DNA from: CAYQTL01 sp964420405
GTDB taxonomy: Bacteria; Acidobacteriota; Thermoanaerobaculia; Thermoanaerobaculales; Sulfomarinibacteraceae
DNA: 35,210 nucleotides
Assembly (NCBI GenBank): GCA_964420405.1
Contig: CAYQTL010000048.1
Coordinates: 1 to 35,210, forward strand
Direction of reading: 5' to 3'
The position numbers and the translations under genes were made by a program. The notes beneath the pieces were generated by a model, which had not been told where the DNA came from, searched no databases, and worked only from the letters and a program-made list of their open reading frames with translations. Of this stretch, positions 8,450 through 15,558 are shown one piece after another (position 1 is the stretch's first letter; each line of letters begins with the position of its first letter).

Positions 8450-10117
8450 TCAGTACGAGAACGTGCTGCCGCCGATGAACTCACGCAGGATCGAGGTGTG
8501 GGGCACCTCGTCGGGGAAGATCGGCACGAACATGGACTGGAACTTGAGCAGCCTGTACGCCTCCGGGTAGGTGGGGCTGGTCCGCGGCACCTGCAGCAGG
8601 AACCGCTCGGCGAAGGTCTTCAGCACGGCCGGCTCGTACACCAGCGCCGAGTTGAACATCACGTCCGCCTCCTCCTGGTAGGGGAAGATCCAGCGCGCCT
8701 CCCCGCGCCGCACCCGCTCCCACAGGCCGAGGGTCCGCTCCGCCGAGAAGCCGCGGAACAGCCGGTCGCGGACGATCCGCCGCAGCAGCCTGGCGTCGGC
8801 GGTGAAGATGCGGTTGTGGTCGTCGATCGCGAGCTGCGACAGGGCCGAGATGAAGATCCGGCAGGTGGCATTTCGGGGCACCGAGCGGGTCAGGCGCGGG
8901 TTGAGGCCGTGGATTCCCTCGACCACCAGCACGTGGTGCCTCTCCAGCCGCGTCGGGGTCCACCCTTCGGGCGGCCTGCGGCGGCCGGTGACGAAGTCGA
9001 ACACCGGCGTGGCGACCTCGCGGCCCTCGAGCAGCTCCGCCAGGTGGCGGTGGAACAGCTCGAGGTCGATCGCCTCGATCGACTCGAAGTCCGGCTGGCC
9101 GTCCTCGTCGAGCGGCGTCCGGTCGCGGTCGACGTAGTAGTCGTCGAGGGACACCGACACCGGCACCAGGCCGTTGACCCGCAGCTGGATGCCGAGCCGC
9201 TTGGCGAAGGTCGTCTTGCCCGACGCCGACGGCCCGGCGACGGTCACCAGCCGCAGCTCGGGAGCGCGGGCGGCGATCTCGTCGGCGACGCCGGCGATCC
9301 TCTTCTCGTGCAGCCCCTCCGCGATCCGGACGATGTGGCGGACGCCGCCGTCGAGGCACAGCTCGTTGAGCTGGCCGACGTGGTGGACGCCGAGCAGCTC
9401 CTGCCACCTGCGGGCCTCCACCGCCGTCCGGTACAGCGACGGCCGCGGCGTCAGCTCGGGCAGCGCGTCACGGTCGGCGCGGCGTGGGAACCGCAGCAGC
9501 AGACCGTCCTCGTAGGGAGTCACGCCGAAGGTCGGCAGGCAGCCGGCATGGGGCGCGTACGGCCCGTGGGCGATGTCGACGAAGTCCCCGCAGGTGATGG
9601 TGTGGACCGTCGACGACCGGCGGGTCGCGAGCAGCAGCAGCTTGTCCGTCCGCCCGCGCTCTCGGAAGTGGCTCTCGATCTCCTCGATGGTGACGGTCTG
9701 GCGGACGAACGGGCGGCGCTGCTCCGTCAGACTCCTCATGAAACGTTCCACCTCGGCGGCGAGACGTTCCAGGGCCGGGTGGGTCCCGCGCAGCCGGAAG
9801 TGGTAGCAGTTGCCCAACGACTGTCCGATGACCGGCCGCGCGTCCGGGTACAGCTGCCGGAACGCCTCGAAGAACATCAGGCTCACCGAGCGCTTGTAGA
9901 CCGACTCGCCCACCCGGTCGCCGTAGCGCACCAGCTCGAGGTCGACCTGTCCACGCAACGGGAAGTCGAGCATCACCTGGCGCCGGTTGACGAGTGCCGC
10001 CAGGACGGTGTCGGGGATCGCGCCGTCGACCGTCGTCAGGAACTCCGACACGCGGGTGCCCGACGCCACCGCGTGGCGCCGCTGCCGGTACCGGATGTCG
10101 ACGTGATGCTCGTTCAT
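8450..10117 (-). CDS. Nucleoside kinase-like protein: TGS + ThrRS-type second additional domain + uridine kinase/PRK domain
   Basis: 555 residues; ATG at 10117 with only a weak AGGG upstream. Residues 1-65 are a TGS domain ('VDGAIPDTVLAALVNRRQVMLDFPL'). Residues ~66-220 resemble the threonyl-tRNA synthetase second additional (editing-related) domain: 'FEAFRQLYPDARPVIGQSLGNCYHF', 'PFVRQTVTIEEIESHF', 'CGDFVDIAHGPYAPHAG'. Residues ~288-490 are a P-loop kinase of the uridine kinase/phosphoribulokinase family, with Walker A 'GPSASGKTT' (Lys301), 'SLDDYYVDRDRTPLDEDGQPDFESIEAID', and 'VVEGIHGLNP'. This three-part architecture occurs in several phyla and is usually annotated uridine kinase or nucleoside kinase; the true substrate is uncertain. 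The editing-type zinc ligands look incomplete. Its downstream neighbour on the same strand is nth, 213 bp away, so co-transcription is uncertain. Confidence 0.9.
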   Translation of the reverse strand: MNEHHVDIRYRQRRHAVASGTRVSEFLTTVDGAIPDTVLAALVNRRQVMLDFPLRGQVDLELVRYGDRVGESVYKRSVSLMFFEAFRQLYPDARPVIGQSLGNCYHFRLRGTHPALERLAAEVERFMRSLTEQRRPFVRQTVTIEEIESHFRERGRTDKLLLLATRRSSTVHTITCGDFVDIAHGPYAPHAGCLPTFGVTPYEDGLLLRFPRRADRDALPELTPRPSLYRTAVEARRWQELLGVHHVGQLNELCLDGGVRHIVRIAEGLHEKRIAGVADEIAARAPELRLVTVAGPSASGKTTFAKRLGIQLRVNGLVPVSVSLDDYYVDRDRTPLDEDGQPDFESIEAIDLELFHRHLAELLEGREVATPVFDFVTGRRRPPEGWTPTRLERHHVLVVEGIHGLNPRLTRSVPRNATCRIFISALSQLAIDDHNRIFTADARLLRRIVRDRLFRGFSAERTLGLWERVRRGEARWIFPYQEEADVMFNSALVYEPAVLKTFAERFLLQVPRTSPTYPEAYRLLKFQSMFVPIFPDEVPHTSILREFIGGSTFSY

Positions 10118-10488
10118 GGCCCTGAGCCCGGCTCCCCCCCACCGCCCACTCCGCCCGGCCGGATCGGCGAGGGTAGCCCGTCCCGCGGCCGGAAACAAGC
10201 GGCGCCAGCCGGCTGTCGGCCCGGCGCCGCGAGCAGCAGGTGAAACGACGACACCACCACCCCGCCGCCGCGGCCGGACGGCGGCGACCTGCGACACCCC
10301 GTCCGCCAGGTGGAGGAGCAGCCCGCCCATCGGCTGCACGGCCTCGCCACGACCGTCGGCCTCGAGCCCGATGGCCGGATCGTGCGGCGGCCGACCCGGA
10401 GCCTGCTCCTGGACGGGGGCGGAGCCGTGCCCGAGGGCTGAGCCCCTGCGCGCCGGCGGTCACCGGAGACGAACCGGCTCCGTCGCGC
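10118..10488. other. Gap upstream of the small-RNA promoter
   Basis: 371 bp. A hairpin with an 8-bp stem GCGGCGCC/GGCGCCGC (about 10199-10230) lies here. A 43-codon plus-strand frame (GTG 10310 to TGA 10441) has high GC3 but no ribosome binding site and no family I recognise; I do not call it. Nothing else is visible. Confidence 0.45.
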
Positions 10489-10494
10489 TATACT
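10489..10494 (+). promoter_or_regulatory. -10 box (TATACT) of the candidate small RNA
   Basis: TATACT with five of six consensus bases and no coding frame following it. A start at about 10501 would yield a transcript that ends in the terminator hairpin at 10509-10575. No -35 of note (GAACCG region). Confidence 0.55.
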
Positions 10495-10500
10495 CGTTGT

Positions 10501-10575
10501 TCCAGCACGACGCCCATGCCATACCGGGCCGCCGGAGCGGAGGGTGGAATCGGGGGCATGGGCGTCTTTTCTTTG
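10501..10575 (+). ncRNA. Candidate small structured RNA (~75 nt)
   Basis: Between a TATACT box and a run TTTTCTTT lies a compact fold. The outer stem is a perfect 12-bp pairing of GACGCCCATGCC (10509-10520) with GGCATGGGCGTC (10555-10566). Inside, CCGC (10529-10532) and GCGG (10537-10540) close a CGGA tetraloop, and ACC (10523-10525) can pair with GGT (10543-10545), leaving a 3'-side bulge. There is no start codon with a ribosome binding site. It does not carry the SRP RNA core, and I could not match it to 6S, tmRNA, RNase P or a known riboswitch. Three GGA triplets, one in the tetraloop, recall CsrA/RsmA-binding RNAs, but that is speculation. It could also be a premature-termination leader, yet the next plus-strand gene starts 330 bp on with its own -10 box. 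Confidence 0.55.
10509..10575 (+). terminator. Intrinsic terminator: 12-bp stem followed by TTTTCTTT
   Basis: Perfect stem at 10509-10520 / 10555-10566 with a structured 34-nt loop and an immediate U-rich tail (10567-10574). On the minus strand the same stem has no U tract, so it is oriented for plus-strand transcription. Confidence 0.6.
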
Positions 10576-10623
10576 TCGTCCTGTCCCCTCGGCGGACGGC
10601 TGTTCACCGCGCCGACACCGCCC

Positions 10624-10749
10624 TCACCGCTTGTCGATCTTCTGCGGCTCGCATGCGTCCTTCTTCTTCTTGACGACGGCGCCACAGTCCGCGCAGCGGA
10701 ACCTGCCCGCCTTCGGCTTGGCGTTCGACTCGCCCTTGCGACAGCCCAT
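10624..10749 (-). CDS. 41-residue Lys-rich Zn-ribbon-like microprotein
   Basis: The frame reads MGCRKGESNAKPKAGRF.. then RCADCGAVVKKKKDACEP... and ends DKR-stop (TGA at 10624-10626). Cys3, Cys19, Cys22 and Cys33 could make a single zinc site (C-X2-C plus flanking Cys); the rest is very basic, so nucleic-acid or ribosome contact is conceivable. Codon use is typical of the window. GGGGGCGGAGG lies directly before the ATG. A longer form is possible: an in-frame ATG at 10797 adds 16 residues and lies 5 nt after an extended -10 (TGATACCAT), which would be a leaderless start. I believe similar short proteins starting MGCRKGE occur in Acidobacteria and delta-proteobacteria, but I cannot verify this here. 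Function unknown. Confidence 0.7.
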   Translation of the reverse strand: MGCRKGESNAKPKAGRFRCADCGAVVKKKKDACEPQKIDKR

Positions 10750-10802
10750 CCTCCGCCCCCGCGGCGTCCACCGGCCGATGCCGAGAACGCGTCTCATCTC
10801 TC

Positions 10803-10808
10803 ATGGTA
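10803..10808 (-). promoter_or_regulatory. Extended -10 (TGA-TACCAT) for the microprotein gene
   Basis: Minus-strand TACCAT preceded by TG with one base between (TGnTACCAT). It lies 5 nt before the ATG at 10797 and about 50 nt before the ATG at 10749. Confidence 0.45.
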
Positions 10809-10884
10809 TCACGGGGTCCCGGCGCGGGGACGCCGGGCCGCCGCGGCGCCGGGCCGTGGGCGGGTCGCACCCCCGCCGGCACCG

Positions 10885-10893
10885 TGGAATAAT
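10885..10893 (+). promoter_or_regulatory. Extended -10 (TGG-AATAAT) of the SLC13 gene, leaderless spacing
   Basis: TGG followed by AATAAT, ending 8 nt before the ATG at 10902. No Shine-Dalgarno exists between, so a start site near 10900 would give a leaderless message. Confidence 0.5.
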
Positions 10894-10901
10894 TGCGCGC
10901 C

Positions 10902-12680
10902 ATGAGCCCGGACGCTGCCCTGGTCCTGACGGTGATGGTGGTCGCCGTCGTGCTCTTCGTCGCCGACCGCCCGCGCTCGGACGTGGTCGCGATGCTCGTG
11001 CTCGCGGTCCTCCTCGTGGCCGGCGTCGTGTCGCCCGACCAGGCGTTCGCCGGCTTCGCCCACCCCGCCACCATCACGGTCGCGGCGATGTTCGTGCTCA
11101 GCGCAGGGCTCGAGCGCAGCGGGCTCGTCGCGCGCCTCGGCGTCGGCCTCGCCTCCATCGGCCGACGCAGCCTGCCGCTCGCCCTGCTGACCATGATGGT
11201 GGGCGTCGGCTTCGCGTCGGCGTTCATCAACAACACGGCCGCGGTGGCGATCCTGCTGCCGACCGTGATGGCGCTCGCCCGGGAGATCCGGGTCAGCCCG
11301 TCCAAGCTGCTCATCCCGCTGTCGTTCTCGTCCCTGTTCGGCGGGATCTGCACGCTCATCGGGACCTCGACCAACATCCTCGTCAGCTCGCTGATGGCGA
11401 GCCACGGTCACGCACCGCTCGGCATGTTCGAGCTCGGCGGGCTCGGCCTCGTGTTCTCGGTCGCGGGCCTGGGTTACATGCTGCTGCTCGGACACCGACT
11501 GCTGCCCGACCGCGGCGCCGCCGCCGACCTGACGACGGAGTTCCAGGTCCAGGGATACCTGACGGAGGCCGAGGTCCTGCCGGGCTCGCCGCTGGTCGAC
11601 CGACCGCTGGGAACGACGCTGCTCGCCGACGGCTCGGAGGTGGACGTCCTGGCGGTCGTGCGGCACGGCGTCACCATGACCCTGCCGCCCCCCAACGCGG
11701 TGCTGGAGGCCGGCGACCTGCTCTGGATCCGTTGCAACCTGGAGAGGATGCGCGTCCTGGTCGGCGACAGCGGGCTGCGCCTGCGCCCCGACCGGAGCTG
11801 GGGAGACGCCCAGCTGGAGGCCGGCAACGCCACCCTGGTGGAAGCGGTGGTCGCGCCCAACTCGGCGCTGGTCGGCCGCACGCTCGGCGAGATCGACCTG
11901 CGAGCCCGCTCGCGCGCGACGGTGCTCGCGGTGCGCCACCACGACCGGCTGGTCCACGACCATCTTGCCGAGCTGCCGCTCAGCGCCGGCGACGCGCTGC
12001 TGATCGAGGTGCCGAAGGAGCGCATCGGGATGCTGCGTCAGCAGCGCGAGTTCGTGGTCGTGTCCGACGTCGGACCGCTGGAGCCCGCGCGGCCCCGCGG
12101 CCGGCTCGCGGTGGCGATCGTGACCGCGGTGGTCGTCGTCGCGACGGCGGGCCTCGCCGACATCGTCGCCGTCGCGACCCTCGGCGCCCTCGCCATGGTC
12201 CTCACCCGCTGCCTGACGGTGGACGAGGCGTACGCCGCCATCGAGTGGCGCGTCGTGTTCCTGCTCGGAGGCATCCTCGCCCTCGGTGCCGCGCTCGACA
12301 ACACCGGCGCCGCCGCCGGCCTTTCGAGGCTGATCGTCGAGGGCGCGGGGCCCTGGGGACCGCATGCGGTGCTCGCGGTCGTGTACCTGGCCACAACCCT
12401 GTTGACCGCGGTGATGTCCAACAACGCCACCGCGGTGCTGATGACGCCGATCGCGTTCCAGGCGGCCGCCGCCCTCGGCGTCGACCCGCGCCCGCTGGTG
12501 GTCGCCATCGCGTACGCGGCCTCGGCGAGCTTCATGACGCCGGTGGGCTACCAGACCAACCTGCTGGTGTACGGCCCGGGCGGCTACCGGTTCGCCGACT
12601 ACGTCCGGGTCGGCACGCCGCTGAACCTCCTGTTCTGGGCGATCGCCGTGCTGCTGATACCCGTCTTCTGGAGCTTCTGA
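10902..12680 (+). CDS. SLC13/DASS-family anion transporter with two TrkA-C (RCK_C) domains
   Basis: 592 residues, inner membrane. Na+-coupled carriers of this family move sulfate, dicarboxylates or related anions. The two repeat halves carry the signature motifs: 'SAFINNTAAVAILLPTV' and 'CTLIGTSTNILVSSL' in the first, 'AVMSNNATAVLMTPIA' and 'TPVGYQTNLLVYGPGGYRF' in the second. About 11-12 hydrophobic helices flank a cytoplasmic insert (~205-385) that holds two TrkA-C domains, the regulatory ligand-binding type found in sulfate/dicarboxylate-like SLC13 proteins (SAC1/CysP-like). Substrate cannot be read from sequence. The ATG at 10902 lacks a Shine-Dalgarno and follows an extended -10 box by 8 nt. 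A weak GC hairpin (GGGGCC/GGCCCC, ~12694-12714) lies after the stop. Confidence 0.92.
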   Translation: MSPDAALVLTVMVVAVVLFVADRPRSDVVAMLVLAVLLVAGVVSPDQAFAGFAHPATITVAAMFVLSAGLERSGLVARLGVGLASIGRRSLPLALLTMMVGVGFASAFINNTAAVAILLPTVMALAREIRVSPSKLLIPLSFSSLFGGICTLIGTSTNILVSSLMASHGHAPLGMFELGGLGLVFSVAGLGYMLLLGHRLLPDRGAAADLTTEFQVQGYLTEAEVLPGSPLVDRPLGTTLLADGSEVDVLAVVRHGVTMTLPPPNAVLEAGDLLWIRCNLERMRVLVGDSGLRLRPDRSWGDAQLEAGNATLVEAVVAPNSALVGRTLGEIDLRARSRATVLAVRHHDRLVHDHLAELPLSAGDALLIEVPKERIGMLRQQREFVVVSDVGPLEPARPRGRLAVAIVTAVVVVATAGLADIVAVATLGALAMVLTRCLTVDEAYAAIEWRVVFLLGGILALGAALDNTGAAAGLSRLIVEGAGPWGPHAVLAVVYLATTLLTAVMSNNATAVLMTPIAFQAAAALGVDPRPLVVAIAYAASASFMTPVGYQTNLLVYGPGGYRFADYVRVGTPLNLLFWAIAVLLIPVFWSF

Positions 12681-12700
12681 CGGGACCCCGGCGGGGCCGG

Positions 12701-12729
12701 TTTCGCGGGCCCCTCCGCTCGGGGATAAT
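12701..12729 (+). promoter_or_regulatory. Candidate promoter TTTCGC-17-GATAAT for the helical-repeat gene
   Basis: GATAAT at 12724-12729 with TTTCGC at 12701-12706, spacer 17. The start site near 12736 leaves a short leader that contains GGGAGTGAGG before the ATG at 12751. Confidence 0.5.
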
Positions 12730-12750
12730 GGCACCCCGCTGGGAGTGAGG

Positions 12751-13434
12751 ATGAGCAACCCGGAGTGGTACTCGGGATCGGACGTCACCGGCCGCGTCGC
12801 CGCCGGGATCGAGGCGGCGATCCAGCGGATGGACGCACACGTCGCCGACGAGGGCGACGTCGAGAGGCTCGACGCCCTGCTCGGCGTCGAGCAGGAGGTC
12901 AACTGGCGCTGCTTCCTGCTCGCCCTGGCCGGCACCATCCGGTACGACCTCGACCAGGTCGACGCCGCGCTGCCCCTGCTCGAGCAGGCGATCCGGGACA
13001 GCCGGGTGTACCTGGAGAGCTTCGACGACGTGCTCAACGTCTACTGCCAGGCCTGCTACACCGCCGGCTGCATCCTCCTCGAGCGCGACCGGCCGGGCGA
13101 CGCGGCCACCCACTTCCTGCGATGCGTCCCGTACATGCACGAGGTCTACGACGAGGTGTACGTCGGCAACATCCTCGGCCATCTCGAGACGGCGCTCGCG
13201 CGCTGGGGCCATCCCGAGCCGGCGGTCGCATTCGCAGAGGCCGCCGCCTACGCCCGCGGCTGCGACTGCCGATCGCTGGAGGATCTCATGGTCGCCTACG
13301 CCCGGATCGGCGACCTCCGACGCGCCGGCGAGGTGCTCGAGCTGCTCGAAGCCGAGTGCGACGACTACGAGCACATCGGCCGCGCCCGCGACTTCGCCCG
13401 TCGCCACCTCGGCGGCTCCGGGGTCGTCAACTGA
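12751..13434 (+). CDS. Hypothetical TPR-like helical-repeat protein
   Basis: 227 residues; ATG at 12751 behind GGGAGTGAGG, preferred to the GTG at 12745. The sequence is alpha-helical throughout, with helix pairs of TPR length ('AALPLLEQAIRDSRVYLESFDDVLNVYCQACYTAGCILLERDRPGDAATHFLRCV', 'AVAFAEAAAYARGCDCRSLEDLMVAYARIGDLRRAGEVLELLEA'), acidic overall, and with eight or more Cys residues, some paired (CDC, C-X2-C-X4-C). No signal peptide. It probably binds another protein; I do not recognise a family. It stands alone between the SLC13 gene and the convergent ferritin gene. Confidence 0.8.
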   Translation: MSNPEWYSGSDVTGRVAAGIEAAIQRMDAHVADEGDVERLDALLGVEQEVNWRCFLLALAGTIRYDLDQVDAALPLLEQAIRDSRVYLESFDDVLNVYCQACYTAGCILLERDRPGDAATHFLRCVPYMHEVYDEVYVGNILGHLETALARWGHPEPAVAFAEAAAYARGCDCRSLEDLMVAYARIGDLRRAGEVLELLEAECDDYEHIGRARDFARRHLGGSGVVN

Positions 13435-13446
13435 GCACGGAGATCG

Positions 13447-13463
13447 GAGCGGGGATCCCGCTC
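13447..13463 (+). terminator. Hairpin after the helical-repeat gene
   Basis: Perfect 7-bp stem GAGCGGG/CCCGCTC with loop GAT, 12 bases past the stop codon. No U tract. Confidence 0.35.
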
Positions 13464-13730
13464 GCTCCGGGGTCGAGTGAGAAGGTCCGACGGTACGAGA
13501 GGGTGATGGTGTGAACGTGCGACGCTCGCTCGCGGATGGCGTCGCGCGCAGGCTGACTCTGGTCGACCCACGGCTGCCGATCGGTCCGGTGTGGCGGAGC
13601 ACGGGGGGTCGGCTCCGACGCACCGCCGCCCACCACCTTCACACCCTGACACCCCCGGACCCCCGAGCCCTTCGGACCGCGACATCTTCTCCGCTCACCG
13701 GAATCGAGTCGCGAGGATCCCGGGACGAGC

Positions 13731-13756
13731 ACGGGCGCCGGTTCCCCGGCGCCCGT
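13731..13756 (-). terminator. Perfect 11-bp GC hairpin after the ferritin-like gene
   Basis: ACGGGCGCCGG (13731-13741), loop TTCC, CCGGCGCCCGT (13746-13756), 24 bp past the stop of the minus-strand gene. No U tract follows on either strand. The same design (long GC stem, 4-6 nt loop) is seen at 18125-18156 and 34691-34716. Confidence 0.5.
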
Positions 13757-13779
13757 CGAGGTCTCGGTGTCGCCCGGCG

Positions 13780-14262
13780 TCAGCCGAGCCGGCCCTTCTC
13801 GAGCTCCTTGAGAAATCCCTTGAACTCGCGCCGGTGCTCCTCCTCGTCGGCGAGGAGGGTGACGGCGAGGTCCTCGGTGGCAGGGTCGAACCCGTTCCCC
13901 GCGAGGTCGATGATCTTCGTGTACTGGGCGATGGCCGACTCCTCCGCCTCGATGACGCCCCGGATGACGGTCTCGATGTCGGTGGTGTCCTCCGGCGACT
14001 GCAGGTGGCCCTGGGTCCAGCGCAGCGCCTGCGAGCCCGGCACGAGTCCGCCGATGGTCTTGATCCGCGCGGCGAGCTGCTGGGCGTGCTCCACCTCGGT
14101 GGGGATGTCGGCCGCGAGCTCGTCCTTGATGTGCCGGGCGCGGACGCCGTCGAGATTGGTGGAGATCGCGATGTAGTTCATCACCGTCTCGAGCTCCATG
14201 TTGTAGGCGGTCGCGAGTGCGTCGATGACCTGCTGGTTCCGGTCCTGGTCGTGATGTGACAT
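13780..14262 (-). CDS. Ferritin-like (bacterioferritin/Dps-type) protein
   Basis: 160 residues in four long helices; ATG at 14262 with AAGGAG 7 nt upstream. The di-iron ligands are visible: E23/E25 in helix 1 ('NMELETVMNY'), E56-x-x-H59 in helix 2 ('TEVEHAQQ'), E105 or E107 in helix 3 ('VIEAEESAIAQY'), and E140-x-x-H143 in helix 4 ('DEEEHRREF'). Such proteins oxidise and store Fe(II) or protect against peroxide; the helix pattern resembles bacterioferritin, but I see no clear haem-ligand Met, so an encapsulated or Dps-like role is also possible. A hairpin CCGGCCG/CGGCCGG (14276-14297) occupies the leader right next to the ribosome binding site, and a perfect palindrome lies at 14334-14348. 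Confidence 0.88.
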   Translation of the reverse strand: MSHHDQDRNQQVIDALATAYNMELETVMNYIAISTNLDGVRARHIKDELAADIPTEVEHAQQLAARIKTIGGLVPGSQALRWTQGHLQSPEDTTDIETVIRGVIEAEESAIAQYTKIIDLAGNGFDPATEDLAVTLLADEEEHRREFKGFLKELEKGRLG

Positions 14263-14333
14263 GGGTCGTCTCCTTCCGGCCGACCGCACGCGGCCGGCCT
14301 CTCGGGTCAACCGACGGCGGGTCCTGCATCTTC

Positions 14334-14348
14334 CAGGAATCATTCCTG
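14334..14348. promoter_or_regulatory. Perfect 15-bp palindrome CAGGAAT-C-ATTCCTG, candidate operator
   Basis: Seven-base arms around one central base, about 72 bp upstream of the ferritin-like start codon. Its AT-rich core stands out in the GC-rich gap. The binding protein is unknown; no identical second copy was noticed. Confidence 0.45.
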
Positions 14349-14668
14349 CTGTGCGACCGTCGGCACACGGGGACGGGCCCGAAGCGAAGGCCTCCCCGCC
14401 GCATCCGGCGATCGGTCGACGGCGTCCGCGTCCCGGTCGCAGTCGGCTCTGTGGCTGTCGCTCGGACTGGGCCTGCAGCTGCGTTCCGGGCACGAGGTCG
14501 CACGCGGAGAAAGCCCTCCGGCACCTTCGTGCCGGTCGGAGGCGTGGTCGGAGCCGCAGCCTCTGGGCCCCACCAGCTCCGCGGTCCGCGCCCACCCCCT
14601 CGGACCCGGATCGTGCTCCCCCCGGCCCGGGCCGGAGGGGTGCCGCGGGTGTCGAGCGGACACCACAG

Positions 14669-14677
14669 TGGCATAAT
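14669..14677 (+). promoter_or_regulatory. Extended -10 (TGG-CATAAT) of the STAS gene
   Basis: TGGCATAAT at 14669-14677 gives a ~34-nt leader with ACGGGAGAG before the ATG at 14718. Confidence 0.5.
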
Positions 14678-14717
14678 CAACGGGTCCGATCACGAAACGA
14701 CGGCACGGGAGAGTCCG

Positions 14718-15059
14718 ATGCAGATCACCACTCGGCGCATGGGTGACGTGACGATCCTTGATCTCGATGGCAAGCTCACCATCGGGGAGGGCGACGTGCG
14801 GCTGCGGGGAGCACTGCTGGACGCCCTCGAGGACGGTCACGCCAAGCTCCTCGTCAACCTCGACGGGGTCCGGTCGATCGACTCCTCGGGTCTGGGCGAG
14901 CTCATCCGCTGCAAGGTCACCGCCGCGAGTCGTGGCGGCGAGGTCAAGCTGCTGCACGTCAACCTCAAGGCCCGCAAGCTGCTGACGATGGCCCAGCTGG
15001 TGGGAGTGTTCGAGATGTTCGACGACGAGCGGCTGGCCGTCGAGTCGTTCGGGGAGTAG
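14718..15059 (+). CDS. STAS-domain anti-sigma factor antagonist (SpoIIAA/RsbV-like)
   Basis: 113 residues, one STAS domain. Such proteins release a sigma factor or another partner by binding an anti-sigma kinase when unphosphorylated. The phosphorylation loop 'VRSIDSSGLGELI' is intact, with Ser57 at the usual position. The N-terminal strand pair 'GDVTILDLDGKLTIGEGDVRLR' is typical. ATG at 14718 with GGGAG upstream. No anti-sigma kinase, phosphatase or sigma factor lies in the window, so its partners are elsewhere. The Rrf2 gene starts 61 bp later with its own promoter. Confidence 0.92.
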   Translation: MQITTRRMGDVTILDLDGKLTIGEGDVRLRGALLDALEDGHAKLLVNLDGVRSIDSSGLGELIRCKVTAASRGGEVKLLHVNLKARKLLTMAQLVGVFEMFDDERLAVESFGE

Positions 15060-15082
15060 CCCCGCCCCGTCGCCGGCTGCGC

Positions 15083-15111
15083 TTGACGCGACAGCTCAAT
15101 GGATATATACA
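15083..15111 (+). promoter_or_regulatory. Promoter TTGACG-17-TATACA of the Rrf2-family gene
   Basis: -35 TTGACG (15083-15088) and -10 TATACA (15106-15111) are separated by 17 bp, and the ATG at 15121 is 9 nt after the -10 box with no Shine-Dalgarno, so the message is probably leaderless. The 25-bp repeat site (15095-15119) covers the spacer, the -10 box and the start site, as expected for autorepression. Confidence 0.6.
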
Positions 15112-15119
15112 TGCGCTGA
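15095..15119 (+). promoter_or_regulatory. Candidate Rrf2-regulator operator, copy 1
   Basis: CTCAATGGATATAT, then two variable bases, ATGC, two variable bases, TGA. 21 of 25 positions are identical to copy 2 at 15559-15583, including the first 14 in a row. It lies over the promoter of the regulator gene. Confidence 0.6.
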
Positions 15120-15120
15120 A

Positions 15121-15528
15121 ATGATCAGCCGCACCGTCCGCTACGCCTTCCACATCCTCGGCGAGCTGGCGAGCCGCCCCGAGGAACGGGTTCCCGGCGA
15201 GGAGCTGGCGCGCGCCACCGGAGTGCCGTCCAACTACCTGTCCAAGATCCTCAACCAGCTCCGGAAGGCTGGTCTGGTGGACTCCCGCAAGGGTTGGGGG
15301 GGCGGCTTCCGCCTCCGTTCCGACGCCGCCCGGCGGCCGATCCGCGATGTCCTCGAGGCGCTGGACGGCGCCGGAAGCCTGGAGGAGGAGGGGTGCGCGT
15401 TCGGCCTGCCCCGCTGCAGCCCGGCGACTCCGTGCCCGCTGCACGACCGCTGGACGGCGGTGCGAAGCTCCCTCGTGAGGATGGTCGACGAGACCCGTAT
15501 CGCCGACCTCGCCGGAGACCGGCCATGA
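15121..15528 (+). CDS. Rrf2-family transcriptional regulator (NsrR/IscR-like)
   Basis: 135 residues. The N-terminal winged helix is typical ('MISRTVRYAFHILGELA...ELARATGVPSNYLSKILNQLRKAGLVDSRKGWGGGFRL'). Three Cys at 92, 99 and 105 (C-X6-C-X5-C, then 'PLH' with His108) match the Fe-S ligand region of NsrR (C-X4/5-C-X5-C) with a slightly longer first gap, so it is likely a cluster-binding sensor. Placed directly upstream of a nitric oxide reductase and sharing a DNA site with it, it is most simply an NO-responsive repressor. The ATG at 15121 follows the -10 box by 9 nt without a ribosome binding site. Confidence 0.92.
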   Translation: MISRTVRYAFHILGELASRPEERVPGEELARATGVPSNYLSKILNQLRKAGLVDSRKGWGGGFRLRSDAARRPIRDVLEALDGAGSLEEEGCAFGLPRCSPATPCPLHDRWTAVRSSLVRMVDETRIADLAGDRP

Positions 15529-15558
15529 CCACGGCTGCGCCGGTCCGTTTTTTCGCAT

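Larger units (their letters stand above)
13435..13779. other. Convergent intergenic gap with two hairpins
   Basis: 345 bp. GAGCGGG-GAT-CCCGCTC (13447-13463) follows the helical-repeat gene by 12 bases, and a perfect 11-bp hairpin (13731-13756) follows the ferritin gene. Between them GGTGTGAA (about 13507) and TTCACACC (about 13639) are inverted copies; a gap of similar design lies at 27340-27520. No gene seen. Confidence 0.55.
14263..14717. other. Divergent control region between ferritin-like and STAS genes
   Basis: 455 bp. It holds the leader hairpin at 14276-14297, the palindrome at 14334-14348 and the STAS-gene -10 box at 14672-14677. The middle (about 14400-14640) has no support for a gene or RNA. 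Confidence 0.6.

Noticed and set aside
5334..8570. Very long plus-strand open frame opposite the DegV-fusion and nth genes
   Set aside because: It is the mirror of real minus-strand genes; the protein is a His/Arg/Gln-rich low-complexity sequence, as expected from antisense frames in GC-rich DNA.
10310..10441. 43-codon plus-strand frame upstream of the small RNA
   Set aside because: GC3 is high and the peptide looks plausible, but there is no ribosome binding site, no promoter at a sensible distance and no recognisable homology; GC3 alone is weak evidence at this length.
10501..10575. Possible SRP (4.5S) RNA
   Set aside because: The invariant core with GGAAG-type tetraloop flanked by AGG..AGCAG is absent; the loop and bulges differ.
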